Assembly (NCBI RefSeq): GCF_019702945.1
Contig: NZ_AP024749.1
Location: 1,550,001 to 1,614,000, forward strand
DNA: 64,000 nt
Direction: 5' to 3'
Source of the DNA: Flavobacterium okayamense
GTDB taxonomy: Bacteria > Bacteroidota > Bacteroidia > Flavobacteriales > Flavobacteriaceae
Part shown: positions 51,773-60,999 of the stretch, in pieces
Layout of the letters: the number at the start of each line of letters is the position of its first letter
How positions within the stretch are numbered: position 1 is the first letter of the stretch
Made by a program: the position numbers and the translations under genes
The notes under the pieces: model-generated
Database searches by the model: none
What the model was told of the DNA's origin: nothing
The model's input: only the letters and a program-made list of their open reading frames with translations

Positions 51773-52858
51773 ATGAAACGGACAATTTTTTTATTTTTTA
51801 TATTCATTTTAACTTTTTCTGCCTTCTCTCAAACGGTTGTTAACCATAGAGTGAGTGCAGGAGAAACTATTTATGCCATTGCAAAAAAATATGATGTGAA
51901 AGAGAAAGCTATATTTGATGTAAATCCTAATTTAAAAGGAAAATATCTTCAAATTGGACAAGTGATTACAGTTCCAAAAAAAGTTAAGACTATTGAAACT
52001 GTCCTAATTCTTCCAGAAACGTATAAAGTTGAAAAAGGAGATACATTTTATGGAATTTCTAAAAAGTTTAATTTATCTATAAATGAAATTCAAAAACTAA
52101 ACCCCGATTTAGATTCTAGAGATTTAAAAATTGGAATGATTGTTCAACTTAAAAAGAAAGAAGAAGTTGTCGAAGTTGAACAACCTACAATTACTCCATC
52201 TGAAAATAATGTTGAGAATCAAGATGTCGAAGAAGACTTAAATGCGGTTGATGTTATTCACGTTGTAAAAAAAGGTGAAACTTTATATAGAATTGCTAGA
52301 AAATACGACACTTCAGTTTCAAAATTGCAAGAGCTAAACCCCAATTTAGATAAAACTTTACCAATGAATTATCAGTTGGTAATTAGAAAAGGAGTTCAAA
52401 CTGAAAATGTTGAGGTTGTAGCGGTTAAGGATGAAGAAATAAACGAAGTTGAAAACTCTTCCCAAGTTACTTTAGCTTTAGCTGATGCTCTAATTCTAAA
52501 ATCTAGCGAATTCTTAGGTGTGCGTTATCGATCTGGTGGAACTACAAAGGCAGGTTTCGATTGTTCGGGATTAATGTGTACAACATTTAAAGAAATAGAT
52601 ATAAACTTACCAAGAACTTCCAGAGATCAGGCAAATTATGGTATTAAGGTAAAAAGAAAACAAGCTCAAAAAGGCGACTTGATTTTTTTTGCAACAAATA
52701 GAAGACGAACTATAAGTCATGTTGGTATGATTACGGAAGTGAATGGAGACGAAATTAAGTTTATTCATTCGTCAACATCTTCGGGTGTTATTATTTCTTC
52801 CCTAAACGAAGATTATTACAAAAAACGTTTTGTACAAATTAATCGCGTGTTGAAGTAA
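51773..52858 (+). CDS. LysM-NlpC/P60 peptidoglycan endopeptidase
   Basis: The 361-residue exported protein has a signal peptide (ends FSAFSQ). Three LysM domains (about 25-67, 85-127, 161-203; e.g. HRVSAGETIYAIAKKYDV, YKVEKGDTFYGISKKFNL, HVVKKGETLYRIARKYDT) bind glycan. A C-terminal NlpC/P60 peptidase (about 240-361) carries catalytic Cys264 in FDCSGLM and His316 in ISHVGMI. It cleaves stem peptides in the wall. It is a single gene; the next gene is convergent and starts two bases after its stop. Confidence 0.95.
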   Translation: MKRTIFLFFIFILTFSAFSQTVVNHRVSAGETIYAIAKKYDVKEKAIFDVNPNLKGKYLQIGQVITVPKKVKTIETVLILPETYKVEKGDTFYGISKKFNLSINEIQKLNPDLDSRDLKIGMIVQLKKKEEVVEVEQPTITPSENNVENQDVEEDLNAVDVIHVVKKGETLYRIARKYDTSVSKLQELNPNLDKTLPMNYQLVIRKGVQTENVEVVAVKDEEINEVENSSQVTLALADALILKSSEFLGVRYRSGGTTKAGFDCSGLMCTTFKEIDINLPRTSRDQANYGIKVKRKQAQKGDLIFFATNRRRTISHVGMITEVNGDEIKFIHSSTSSGVIISSLNEDYYKKRFVQINRVLK

Positions 52859-52859
52859 A

Positions 52860-53336
52860 CTATTTTACAGGAATCCAAACTTCTTCTTCCGATTCAGGAT
52901 TTTCATGTCCTTTGTATTTGTCGCCTAACAGTTCAAAATGTGGTCTGTCATCTAATTTAAACTCACTTTTAGGCAACCATTCTCCAAATATAAATTGTGT
53001 TGTTTGCATAAAATCTTGAGTGGTGCCTTTATGAAGAAAAACAGCATACTTTCCAGGTTCTAATTCGAATTTTTCAAAACCTTCGGGTATAGAATCAAAA
53101 TCTTTTACTTCAACTAATGCATATTTTTGGAATTTAGTTAAAGGAGTAAACTTTTCTAAACTCTTAAAATCATAAATTTGAAGTGAAAACAAATCGGCCG
53201 AAACTGCATTGTGAATTTCTTTTAATCGAGGCATTAGTTTTTTCCAAACCATAATGGTTTTATCTTCAGCTATTGAAGTAGTGGTAGAGTATCCAATTAA
53301 TTTTTTAGGTTTGGTTTCTTCGATTCGTAAAAACAT
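52860..53336 (-). CDS. GyrI-like / AraC effector-binding domain protein
   Basis: The 158-residue protein has no HTH, so it is a stand-alone effector-binding fold: RIEETKPKKLIGYSTTTSI at the start, then EKFELEPGKYAVFLHKGT, a strong GyrI-like motif, and EWLPKSEFKLDDRPHFELLGDKY near the end. Members bind small hydrophobic ligands; some protect against gyrase poisons or hydrolyse xenobiotics. Ligand unknown. The stop is one base from the opposing NlpC gene's stop. Confidence 0.85.
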   Translation of the reverse strand: MFLRIEETKPKKLIGYSTTTSIAEDKTIMVWKKLMPRLKEIHNAVSADLFSLQIYDFKSLEKFTPLTKFQKYALVEVKDFDSIPEGFEKFELEPGKYAVFLHKGTTQDFMQTTQFIFGEWLPKSEFKLDDRPHFELLGDKYKGHENPESEEEVWIPVK

Positions 53337-53349
53337 CTTTTTTTATCAA

Positions 53350-53385
53350 ATATAAAAAATCCTTACCATTTACGATAAGGATTTT
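53350..53385 (-). terminator. Terminator after DUF465 gene
   Basis: On minus, AAAATCCTTA (from 53385-53376) and TAAGGATTTT (53365-53356) pair perfectly over ten bases and are followed by TTATA. It serves the minus-strand DUF465 gene. Confidence 0.75.
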
Positions 53386-53433
53386 CAACTAACCACGCAG
53401 TATTATGAATACTACTATTAAAAAAATCTACTC

Positions 53434-53670
53434 TTAATTTTGTTGCAAGAAACTATAAATTTCATCTTTTAATTGTACACGTTCCATTCGAAGTTTATTT
53501 AAAACTTCATCAGTAGCTGGTTCAGCATCACTTTCAATTCTATAGATTTCATGGTCTAACTCATCGTAAGCATCAAATAATTTTTTAAAATGATTATTTT
53601 CAACCTTTAAAGAGTTAATCTTAGCTTCAAATTCTGGAAATGCCTCAGTAAGTACATGCTTTTTTATCAT
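53434..53670 (-). CDS. YdcH/DUF465 family protein
   Basis: The 78-residue all-helical protein has FPEFEAKINSLKVENNHFKKLFDAYDELDHEIYRIE, then a second helix NKLRMERVQLKDEIYSFLQQ, the hairpin pattern of the DUF465/YdcH family. The role is unknown; members are small coiled-coil proteins often of stationary phase. A terminator follows. Confidence 0.82.
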   Translation of the reverse strand: MIKKHVLTEAFPEFEAKINSLKVENNHFKKLFDAYDELDHEIYRIESDAEPATDEVLNKLRMERVQLKDEIYSFLQQN

Positions 53671-53757
53671 ACCTAAAATTGTTTTAATGTTTAACTTTCA
53701 TATTCAAAGTTACTTCCTTTAGATAATAAAAAACATGATATAAATCATTCAAAATAA

Positions 53758-53793
53758 TAAAAAAACCTTGTAAATCATATTTTACAAGGTTTT
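53758..53793 (-). terminator. Terminator after metal-dependent hydrolase gene
   Basis: aaaccttgtaaa (53763-53774) pairs perfectly with tttacaaggttt (53781-53792). On minus a T-rich run follows. Confidence 0.8.
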
Positions 53794-53814
53794 AGTCATT
53801 TTTCTTAAATTAGA

Positions 53815-54804
53815 TTAATTTCCTTTAATTCTTTTCCAAATCGATTTCGACGCTTCATCTAAAGAGTAAGATATGTTTTTATCTATGAAATAGTCACCAT
53901 TTTCATTTTTACATAAGGGGAAAAATAATTCAGGTTGTTTATCCTTATTAAGGAAAACCCCAAATTTGAGCACAGATACTTTTTCAATTCCATTTTCGAA
54001 TCTTGCATAGGCAAAATCTTGTGAGAAGTTTACAAAAGGTTCAAGGCTTTTATCTGCTTTAATTTTTCTAATTATGGATTCATCGTTTTGTACATAAATT
54101 AATTCCATTTTATGATTAGAGTCTAATAAAGAATAATCACTTATGTAGTAACCGTCATCTGTTTTTACAACGACTTGCCAGTAAAAAGTATTAAATGGAG
54201 TAGGTGTAACTGTTAATTTTGAAAATAAAATGTTTTCAGAATTTAATTTTTCAGTAAATTCATTATAAATGAAAGTTCTTATTACCAATCCCCAAACTAA
54301 ATATAAAGTTGAAATTGTTAATGAAGTTGCTATGATTTTTTTTCGAAATGAATTGTCTTTCTTCAGAATTAATAAGACAATACAAGCTATTAATAACCAA
54401 ATTGTATATAATGGGTCAACAACAAAAACATTATTTAAGGAATAGAACTCCTTAGAAAATGGATATAGTATTCTTGTGCCGTAAGTAGTACAAATATCTA
54501 ATAATGGGTGTGTAAATAATGCTAAAAAAGACGCCCAAAACCAACCGAAGTAAGGTGTTTTATATTTTTTATGAAACCAAATGCCAAAAATAAGGCTTAA
54601 TGGAAACAAAAAGAAAATAGAATGTGAAAATGCTCTATGAATAGCATATTGTTGAATATCTGTAAAAAAAGGATTTAATAAAACATCTAAATCTGGAATT
54701 GTACCAAGTATAGCACCATAAAGCATTGCTTTTTTTCCTATTTCCTTGTCTTTCACAAGAGCAAAAGTTGCGGCGCCAAGAACAATTTGAGATAATGAAT
54801 CCAT
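53815..54804 (-). CDS. Membrane-bound metal-dependent hydrolase (YdjM/YfhO class)
   Basis: The 329-residue protein begins MDSLSQIVLGAATFALVKDKEIGKKAMLYGAILGTIPDLDVLL, with conserved His and Asp in HRAFSHSIFFL and HPLLDICTTYGTRILYPFS, the metal-dependent hydrolase membrane family. About four membrane helices lie between residues 60 and 180. A soluble C-terminal half (about 190-329) is less conserved. The substrate is unknown. Its ATG is two bases after the rimO stop, so it is co-transcribed with it. Confidence 0.87.
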   Translation of the reverse strand: MDSLSQIVLGAATFALVKDKEIGKKAMLYGAILGTIPDLDVLLNPFFTDIQQYAIHRAFSHSIFFLFPLSLIFGIWFHKKYKTPYFGWFWASFLALFTHPLLDICTTYGTRILYPFSKEFYSLNNVFVVDPLYTIWLLIACIVLLILKKDNSFRKKIIATSLTISTLYLVWGLVIRTFIYNEFTEKLNSENILFSKLTVTPTPFNTFYWQVVVKTDDGYYISDYSLLDSNHKMELIYVQNDESIIRKIKADKSLEPFVNFSQDFAYARFENGIEKVSVLKFGVFLNKDKQPELFFPLCKNENGDYFIDKNISYSLDEASKSIWKRIKGN

Positions 54805-54806
54805 TG

Positions 54807-56120
54807 TTAGTTTAAAGGTTCTGCGTACAAATCAAATTCTGTAGCATCAGTAATTTTTAAATCAACAAAATCTCCAGTTTTTAAATAGAATTTCGATGCT
54901 TCAACTAATACTTCATTGTCAACATCTGGACTATCAAATTCCGTTCTTCCAATGAAATATTCGCCTTCTTTTCTATCAATAACACAACGGAAAGTTTGTC
55001 CAATTTTCTCTTGGTTTAACTCCCAAGAAATTTGAGCTTGAATATCCATAATTTCCATGGCACGTTGTTGTTTAACTTCATCTGGAACATCATCAACTAA
55101 TGAATAAGCATGGGTGTTTTCTTCATGAGAATAAGCAAAGCATCCTAAACGTTCGAAACGCATTTCTTCAACCCAATTTTTTAATATTTGGAAATCTTCC
55201 TCCGTTTCACCTGGATAACCAACAATTAGAGTAGTACGAATTGCCATTTCTGGAACAGCTTTACGAAACTCCTTCAACAAGTTTGTTGTTTTTTCGTAAG
55301 TCGTTCCACGGCGCATCGATTTCAAAATATTATCAGAAATATGTTGTAAAGGAATATCTAAGTAATTACAAATCTTAGGTTCACGTTTCATTAATTCTAA
55401 TACATCCATAGGGAAGCCAGTCGGGAATGCGTAATGTAAGCGTATCCATTCAATTCCTTCAACTTTAACCAATGCTTCTAAAAGTTCAGCTAAGTTTCTT
55501 TTTTTGTATAAATCTAAACCGTAATACGTTAAATCTTGAGCAATTAGAATTAATTCTTTAACGCCATTTTTTGCAAGTTTTTCAGCTTCAATTACTAATT
55601 TTTCGATTGGAGTTGAAACGTGTTTTCCTCTCATTAATGGAATCGCGCAAAAACTACACGGTCTGTCGCAACCTTCTGAAATTTTTAAATACGCATAGTT
55701 TTTAGGAGTTGTTGTTAAACGTTCGCCTATTAATTCGTGCTTATAATCAGCGCCCAAAGCTTTTAGTAATAAAGGTAATTCTGTTGTGCCAAAAAACTGA
55801 TCAATATTTGGAATCTCTTTTTCTAAATCCGGCCTGTAACGTTCAGATAAACAACCAGTTACAAATACCTTATCAACCAAACCTCGTTCTTTTTTATCAG
55901 CATACTCTAAAATAGTATTAACCGATTCTTCCTTAGCATTGTCAATAAACCCACAAGTGTTGATTACAATAATATTGCCTTCGTCTTTAGTAGCTTCATG
56001 AGTTACTTCCTTTCCATTTGCTTTTAATTGTCCCATTAAAACTTCACTATCGTAAACATTTTTTGAACAACCTAAGGTAACAACATTGATTTTATTTTTC
56101 TTTAACGATTTGGTTCTCAT
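54807..56120 (-). CDS. rimO: Ribosomal protein S12 methylthiotransferase RimO
   Basis: The 437-residue radical SAM enzyme adds a methylthio group to an Asp of S12. The N-terminal UPF0004 part has VVTLGCSKNVYDSEVLMG, NTCGFIDNAKEES and VTGCLSERY for the auxiliary cluster Cys. The radical SAM motif CDRPCSFC (C-x3-C-x2-C) lies near residue 151. A C-terminal TRAM domain (about 370-437) binds RNA. It has its own promoter (TAATTTTG on minus) and leads the metal-dependent hydrolase gene. Confidence 0.97.
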   Translation of the reverse strand: MRTKSLKKNKINVVTLGCSKNVYDSEVLMGQLKANGKEVTHEATKDEGNIIVINTCGFIDNAKEESVNTILEYADKKERGLVDKVFVTGCLSERYRPDLEKEIPNIDQFFGTTELPLLLKALGADYKHELIGERLTTTPKNYAYLKISEGCDRPCSFCAIPLMRGKHVSTPIEKLVIEAEKLAKNGVKELILIAQDLTYYGLDLYKKRNLAELLEALVKVEGIEWIRLHYAFPTGFPMDVLELMKREPKICNYLDIPLQHISDNILKSMRRGTTYEKTTNLLKEFRKAVPEMAIRTTLIVGYPGETEEDFQILKNWVEEMRFERLGCFAYSHEENTHAYSLVDDVPDEVKQQRAMEIMDIQAQISWELNQEKIGQTFRCVIDRKEGEYFIGRTEFDSPDVDNEVLVEASKFYLKTGDFVDLKITDATEFDLYAEPLN

Positions 56121-56140
56121 GTGTTTAAAAATTTGGATTG

Positions 56141-56148
56141 CAAAATTA
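56141..56148 (-). promoter_or_regulatory. rimO promoter -7 element
   Basis: caaaatta reads TAATTTTG on minus, about 20 bases before the ATG at 56120. Confidence 0.5.
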
Positions 56149-56182
56149 CATTAAAAAAATGAAAGCATATCTATAAACTTTA

Positions 56183-56213
56183 AAAAAGAAACCCGATAGA
56201 ACTTCTATCGGGT
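56183..56213 (-). terminator. Terminator after FadL-type porin gene
   Basis: acccgatag (56191-56199) pairs with ctatcgggt (56205-56213) around aactt; on minus TTTCTTTTTT follows. Confidence 0.8.
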
Positions 56214-56237
56214 CATTGTTTTATCTTAAAGCTAAAA

Positions 56238-57713
56238 TTAAAAATTAACAGAATATGTTAATGTTACATTATTTTGAATGGCTCTAATTCTTGAAGTATC
56301 ATTCATACCTGAAGAAATTAAATATTGTTTATAATTTCTATGTGCATAAGAATAAGCTAAGTCTAATCTGTTTTTTCCAAAGTTATATCCTAATCCACCA
56401 GAATAACCTGTTAAATCTCCCATAGGGTAATCAACTGTGTACGGACTTTCTTCAAAACGATATCCACCTCTAAAACTCCACTGTTTGTATTTGAACTCTC
56501 CACCTAGGCGAATTTCTAATGCATCAGTTAGGGAATTTCCAATTCCTGTATTCAAATCTTGGTAAACAGAAACGTTTTTTGGTCGGAATTGAATTTCACT
56601 AAAGTCTTTTCTAGAAACATCTAAACTAATTAAACCTCTATTTCCAAAAATGTATGCAGCACTACCTGTTAAAGCACTTGGAGTTTGAAGTTTGTATGTA
56701 GGAAATACAAAAATTGGCCCTTGATAATATCTATTTTCATCACCAGATGGGACATTTACATTACCAAAAGTATATAAATCTTGAATTAATTCATCTGTAA
56801 GTCTATACCAAGTTGGTGATTCATATGCAATACCAACTCTGAAAGATTCGGTTACTTTTGCAATTGCACCAATATTAAATGAAAAACCAGAACCATAGGT
56901 AGATAATTGATTATCAAAAAGTATCTCTCTTACTGTAGGTTGCGATGATGCATTTTCAGGATTTTCATTATACTCGTATAAACTCGTTGTTCTAACATAG
57001 TCTGTAAAATGCGCATTTAAATTTAATCCAAGAAAAATTTTATCTTTATAAGATGTAGCAAAATTACCTGTGATTTTACCATTATAACCTGTTGTAGTTA
57101 TCAGGTTTTCTTGGTAATAATTTCCTCCACCAGGAACATTTGAAATAAATAAACCTGGATTATTGGTATCAGGATTAATGATGTACGTTTCGTATCCCAT
57201 ATCATATTGATAATCATTGAAATCAGTATTCGCAATAAAATTTGCTTGGTCTACAAAATATTGTGAAATTGAATTGTTCGGATTTGTTCCTGCAATAAAG
57301 ATTTCGTTATCAAAATCATGAGTATTTTCATAATTTAATCCAATTGAGAATTTTTTCCAGTCACTACTTCCACCTTTGTCTTCAAATATAAAAACGGCTC
57401 CTAATTGATTTAAATCTAATGTACTATAGCATTCATCCGTTTTTGTCCCAAAATAATTACTATTATTTTTAGTACTAAAACTTGAACCAGAAATACTTGC
57501 ATAATTGTTTGTAAACAAAACGCTTCCCGCAGGATTTACATTAAGAGCAGATAAATCTCCTCCTAAGGCACCAAAAGCACCACTCATTGCTCTAAATCTA
57601 GCCGTTCCGGTTAGATCTTGAATGGCATATCGTAATCCATCTTCTTGTCTTATTTCTTGGGCGTTAGATATAAAAAATCCTAAGCCTAATAGTGTAATTA
57701 ATGTTTTTTTCAT
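56238..57713 (-). CDS. OmpP1/FadL/TodX-type outer membrane transport protein
   Basis: The 491 residues have a signal peptide (1-18, FFISNAQ). RFRAMSGAFGALGGDLSALNVNPAGSVLF then forms the N-terminal hatch with the NPAG motif of FadL-like porins. Alternating aromatic strands follow to a C-terminal YSVNF, giving a beta barrel. It imports hydrophobic compounds such as fatty acids across the outer membrane, which fits the glyoxylate shunt and acyl-CoA carboxylase genes in the window. The gene 12 bases upstream is the Trp/Gly-repeat lipoprotein, probably co-transcribed. Confidence 0.87.
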   Translation of the reverse strand: MKKTLITLLGLGFFISNAQEIRQEDGLRYAIQDLTGTARFRAMSGAFGALGGDLSALNVNPAGSVLFTNNYASISGSSFSTKNNSNYFGTKTDECYSTLDLNQLGAVFIFEDKGGSSDWKKFSIGLNYENTHDFDNEIFIAGTNPNNSISQYFVDQANFIANTDFNDYQYDMGYETYIINPDTNNPGLFISNVPGGGNYYQENLITTTGYNGKITGNFATSYKDKIFLGLNLNAHFTDYVRTTSLYEYNENPENASSQPTVREILFDNQLSTYGSGFSFNIGAIAKVTESFRVGIAYESPTWYRLTDELIQDLYTFGNVNVPSGDENRYYQGPIFVFPTYKLQTPSALTGSAAYIFGNRGLISLDVSRKDFSEIQFRPKNVSVYQDLNTGIGNSLTDALEIRLGGEFKYKQWSFRGGYRFEESPYTVDYPMGDLTGYSGGLGYNFGKNRLDLAYSYAHRNYKQYLISSGMNDTSRIRAIQNNVTLTYSVNF

Positions 57714-57725
57714 AGCAAAATTATA

Positions 57726-58754
57726 TTAACGTCCACGTCCACCAGAGCTTCTTCCACCTCCGCTAAAGCCTCCACTTCTTCCACCTCCAAAACTTCCTCC
57801 AGAACTTCTTGGTGAAGAAAAACCACTGTTTGAACTAGGTCTAGGTGAAGAATAGTTAGATCTTGGTCTAGGAGTTGAAGTATTATTGCTTCTTGGTGTT
57901 GTTGTATTGTTTGATCTTGGTGTAGAATAGTTATTAGATCTAGGTCTAGGAGAAGAACTATTCACATTTCTAGGATTAGAGTTATTGTTTATACTTCTTG
58001 GATTGCTTGAAGTACTTCTAGGTCGGTTTAAGTTGACATTATTTCTTGTAGAATTCCTATTTGTAGTACCATAATATGGTCTTCCTCCTCTAGGTCCTGA
58101 GCTATAAACGACATTTCTTCCATAATTTCCATAATAACCATTATACCAGCCGCCGTAATATGGATTGTACCAAGAATTCCATCCCCAACCCCAATTTGGA
58201 CCATACCAAGAATTCCATCCCCAGCCCCAGTTGGCACCGTACCAAGAATTCCATCCCCAGCCCCAATTAGCACCATACCAAGAATTCCATCCCCAGTAAG
58301 GTCTATTCCAAGAGTTCCACCCCCAATAAGGGTCATACCAAGAGTTCCATCCATACCAACCATTGTTGTAGTAATTAATGGTTACATCATGATTATTATT
58401 ACCCCAACTAGCATATCTGTTTGAGCTATCATATTGAGAATTATAAACAGTTACAACTGTATCATTTGCTGTTTCTGAAGAATAATTATCAACATCAGTA
58501 AAATACTCATATTGATCTTGATATTCTCCTTGCATTGATTTGAATTGTTCTGCATAAACTTGCCCATTTTGCAGATTTTCTTCTGTGTACTGATTGATTA
58601 CTTCATTATCGTTTCTATCGTAATTTCCATAAACGCCATCATTATCATAATAAGAAGAATTTTGATACGAGCCACATGAAATTACAAAAACAGCTAAACT
58701 TCCAAATGCAAAAAGCATAGGAAATTTACTTAAAAAAGGTAGTTTAGTCTTCAT
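57726..58754 (-). CDS. Trp/Gly-repeat lipoprotein with RG-rich tail
   Basis: The 342 residues carry a lipoprotein signal (lipobox near VISCGSYQ, residue 27). The middle (about 135-210) has six imperfect repeats GWNSWY(D/G/N)(P/A)(Y/N)W, the central ones extended by GW to 12 residues. The C-terminal 130 residues are low complexity (Pro-Arg-Ser-Asn, then GGGRSGGFSGGGRSSGGRGR). I do not recognise a family; similar lipoproteins occur in flavobacteria. Trp-rich repeats suggest an aromatic stacking surface near the outer membrane. It precedes the FadL-type porin gene and is divergent from proS. Confidence 0.75.
   Translation of the reverse strand: MKTKLPFLSKFPMLFAFGSLAVFVISCGSYQNSSYYDNDGVYGNYDRNDNEVINQYTEENLQNGQVYAEQFKSMQGEYQDQYEYFTDVDNYSSETANDTVVTVYNSQYDSSNRYASWGNNNHDVTINYYNNGWYGWNSWYDPYWGWNSWNRPYWGWNSWYGANWGWGWNSWYGANWGWGWNSWYGPNWGWGWNSWYNPYYGGWYNGYYGNYGRNVVYSSGPRGGRPYYGTTNRNSTRNNVNLNRPRSTSSNPRSINNNSNPRNVNSSSPRPRSNNYSTPRSNNTTTPRSNNTSTPRPRSNYSSPRPSSNSGFSSPRSSGGSFGGGRSGGFSGGGRSSGGRGR
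58171..58350. repeat. 36-bp tandem repeats coding for Trp-rich motif
   Basis: caagaattcc (or caagagttcc) recurs at 58171, 58207, 58243, 58279 (36-base steps), then 58309 and 58339 (30-base steps). Each unit codes GWNSWY plus linker on minus. All steps are multiples of three, so copy changes keep the frame. Confidence 0.88.
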
Positions 58755-58854
58755 AACGCATTTTTTTTATTGTCGGACAATACAAATTTAACTAGTTTTG
58801 TCGAATATTTTACTTAAGATAAAGTTAAACAAATTTTATGCCAAAACATTAATA
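58755..58854. promoter_or_regulatory. Divergent promoters of lipoprotein gene and proS
   Basis: On plus, TTG (58770-58772), 20 bases, then TAGTTTTG (58793-58800), with a leader of about 50 bases to the proS ATG. On minus, TAAATTTG (caaattta, 58783-58790), about 20 bases before the lipoprotein ATG at 58754. Confidence 0.6.
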
Positions 58855-60330
58855 ATGAGCAAGAACTTAACAACTAGAGCAGAAGATTACTCAAAATGGT
58901 ATAACGAATTGGTAGTTAAAGCTGATTTAGCCGAAAATTCAGGAGTAAGGGGATGTATGGTAATTAAACCATATGGTTATGCAATTTGGGAAAAAATGCA
59001 AGCCGAATTAGATAGAATGTTTAAAGAAACAGGGCATGAAAATGCTTATTTTCCACTATTTATACCCAAATCATACTTTAGTAAAGAAGCTAGCCATGTT
59101 GATGGATTTGCAAAAGAATGTGCTGTTGTAACGCACTATCGTTTAAAAACTGGTGAAGATGGAAAATCTATAGAAGTTGATCCTGATGCAAAATTAGAAG
59201 AGGAATTAATTGTTCGACCTACTTCTGAAACAATTATTTGGGATACTTATAGAAAATGGATCGAATCGTATAGAGATTTACCAATATTAGTGAACCAATG
59301 GGCGAATGTAGTTCGTTGGGAAATGCGCACGCGTTTGTTTTTGCGTACCGCTGAGTTTTTATGGCAAGAAGGACATACAGCACATGCTACAAAAGATGAA
59401 GCAATTGCAGAAGCGGAACAAATGATGAATGTGTATGCTGATTTTGCTGAAAAATTTATGGCGATTCCTGTTGTTAAAGGTTATAAAACTGCAAACGAAC
59501 GTTTTGCTGGTGCGGAGGAAACCTATTGTATTGAAGCTTTAATGCAAGATGGAAAAGCCTTACAAGCAGGAACATCTCACTTTTTAGGACAAAATTTTGC
59601 CAAAGCTTTTGATGTGAAATTTGCTACAAAAGAAGGGAAGCAAGAATATGTATGGGCTACTTCTTGGGGGGTTTCTACACGATTAATGGGAGCTTTGGTC
59701 ATGACTCACTCTGATGATAATGGATTAGTGTTGCCTCCAAATTTAGCACCAATTCAAGTAGTCATTGTTCCAATTCATAGAACAGATGAGCAATTAGAAC
59801 AAATTTCTGCACAAGTGAATGATTTGGTTAAAGAATTAAAAAATTTAGGTGTTTCAGTTAAATACGATAGTAGAGAATCTCAACGCCCAGGATTTAAGTT
59901 TGCTGAATATGAATTGAAAGGTGTTCCAGTACGTTTAGCAATTGGTCCTAAAGACTTTGAAAATGGAACGTATGAAGTAGCTCGTAGAGATTTATTATCA
60001 AAAGAAGTTATTTCAAAAGATAGAATTGTTGACTATATAATGAATTTATTAGATGAAATTCAAACGAATTTATATGCTAAAGCGTTGGATTATAGAAATT
60101 CGCATATTACAGAAGTAAATTCATTTGATGAGTTTAAGGATTTATTAGAAACAAAAGGTGGGTTTTTATCAGCACATTGGGACGGAACTCCTGAAACAGA
60201 AGAAAAAATAAAAGAATTGACAAAAGCAACCATTCGTTGTATTCCTTTAGATCAAAAAGAAGAGGAAGGAAAATGTATTTTAACAGGTGCTCCATCTAAT
60301 GGAAGAGTACTGTTTGCTAAGGCTTATTAA
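58855..60330 (+). CDS. proS: Prolyl-tRNA synthetase, archaeal/eukaryote type
   Basis: I start at the ATG at 58855 ([20 protein letters not shown]); an earlier in-frame start at 58798 would sit inside the promoter region. The product is 491 residues: class II core with [38 protein letters not shown] and [14 protein letters not shown], then an anticodon-binding domain and a C-terminal domain ending in Tyr. There is no editing insertion, so this is the shorter archaeal/eukaryote-like ProRS rather than the E. coli form. Confidence 0.97.
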   Translation: MSKNLTTRAEDYSKWYNELVVKADLAENSGVRGCMVIKPYGYAIWEKMQAELDRMFKETGHENAYFPLFIPKSYFSKEASHVDGFAKECAVVTHYRLKTGEDGKSIEVDPDAKLEEELIVRPTSETIIWDTYRKWIESYRDLPILVNQWANVVRWEMRTRLFLRTAEFLWQEGHTAHATKDEAIAEAEQMMNVYADFAEKFMAIPVVKGYKTANERFAGAEETYCIEALMQDGKALQAGTSHFLGQNFAKAFDVKFATKEGKQEYVWATSWGVSTRLMGALVMTHSDDNGLVLPPNLAPIQVVIVPIHRTDEQLEQISAQVNDLVKELKNLGVSVKYDSRESQRPGFKFAEYELKGVPVRLAIGPKDFENGTYEVARRDLLSKEVISKDRIVDYIMNLLDEIQTNLYAKALDYRNSHITEVNSFDEFKDLLETKGGFLSAHWDGTPETEEKIKELTKATIRCIPLDQKEEEGKCILTGAPSNGRVLFAKAY

Positions 60331-60358
60331 TTTTTTTTTAAAATTTTTCATTTGACTA

Positions 60359-60388
60359 TTGCAGGAATAAAAATTAGGTGTATCTTTG
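60359..60388 (+). promoter_or_regulatory. tRNA-Glu promoter
   Basis: TTG (60359-60361), 19-base spacer, TATCTTTG (60381-60388), about 20 bases before the first tRNA. Confidence 0.75.
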
Positions 60389-60408
60389 CAACCGCAAATG
60401 AGAATAAT

Positions 60409-60480
60409 GGTCCGTTCGTCTAGGGGTTAGGACGCCAGGTTTTCATCCTGGTAACACGGGTTCGATTCCCGTACGGACTA
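60409..60480 (+). tRNA. tRNA-Glu (TTC), copy 1
   Basis: The 72-base cloverleaf has acceptor ggtccgt/acggact (first pair G-U), a T-arm ggttcgattcc and an anticodon loop ttTTCat. Discriminator A; CCA is not encoded. Confidence 0.96.
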
Positions 60481-60493
60481 CAAAATATCTCAA

Positions 60494-60565
60494 GGCCCGT
60501 TCGTCTATCGGTTAGGACGCCAGGTTTTCATCCTGGTAAGAGGGGTTCGATTCCCCTACGGGCTA
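60494..60565 (+). tRNA. tRNA-Glu (TTC), copy 2
   Basis: Same anticodon arm as copy 1. Acceptor ggcccgt/acgggct and T-stem differ by compensated base changes, so both copies look functional. Thirteen bases separate the two genes. Confidence 0.96.
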
Positions 60566-60721
60566 CTAATTAGTTGTGATTAAGTTTTGTAAAATATAAG
60601 TCAAGTGTCTCTGATTTTTATTTTATTAGTTAAAACCAAAGTGATTGTAATGCAATTGTGGGAGGTTTTTCTTTTTTAACTAATAGTTTATAAATTATTA
60701 TTACAATTAAAAAGAAGTAAA
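60566..60721 (+). promoter_or_regulatory. Structured leader of rpsT
   Basis: tattagttaaaa (60624-60635) pairs perfectly with ttttaactaata (60674-60685). The enclosed loop holds a small hairpin (attg-taatg-caat, about 60644-60656) and a gggagg run. An alternative aaacc/ggttt pairing competes with the outer stem. This could be an r-protein autoregulatory leader. A near-consensus aagttttg at 60585-60592 may be the promoter. Confidence 0.5.
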
Positions 60722-60973
60722 ATGGCAAATCATAAGTCAGCTTTAAAAAGAATTAGAAGCAACGAAAAGAAAAGAGTTTTAAACAGATATCAGCACAAGA
60801 CTACACGTAATGCTATTAAATCAATACGTATGGCTACTGATAAAGCTGAAGCTATTGCAAAATTACCAAGCGTAATTTCAATGATTGATAAATTAGCTAA
60901 GAAAAACATCATTCATTCTAACAAAGCTTCAAACTTAAAGTCTAAGTTAACGAAACATGTTGCAAGTTTATAA
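60722..60973 (+). CDS. rpsT: 30S ribosomal protein S20
   Basis: The 83-residue, Lys-rich helical protein has the S20 opening MANHKSALKRIRSNEKKRVLNRYQHK and ends KLTKHVASL. It is a primary 16S rRNA binder. A 156-base gap with a clear stem structure precedes it, and a terminator follows. Confidence 0.98.
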   Translation: MANHKSALKRIRSNEKKRVLNRYQHKTTRNAIKSIRMATDKAEAIAKLPSVISMIDKLAKKNIIHSNKASNLKSKLTKHVASL

Positions 60974-60999
60974 TTAACTGCTTCAGTGTAGATAAAACA

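Noticed and set aside
58028-58363. Open frame overlapping the Trp-repeat gene
   Set aside because: It is a shifted reading of the 36-bp repeats with no initiation context; the lipoprotein frame has a proper signal peptide.
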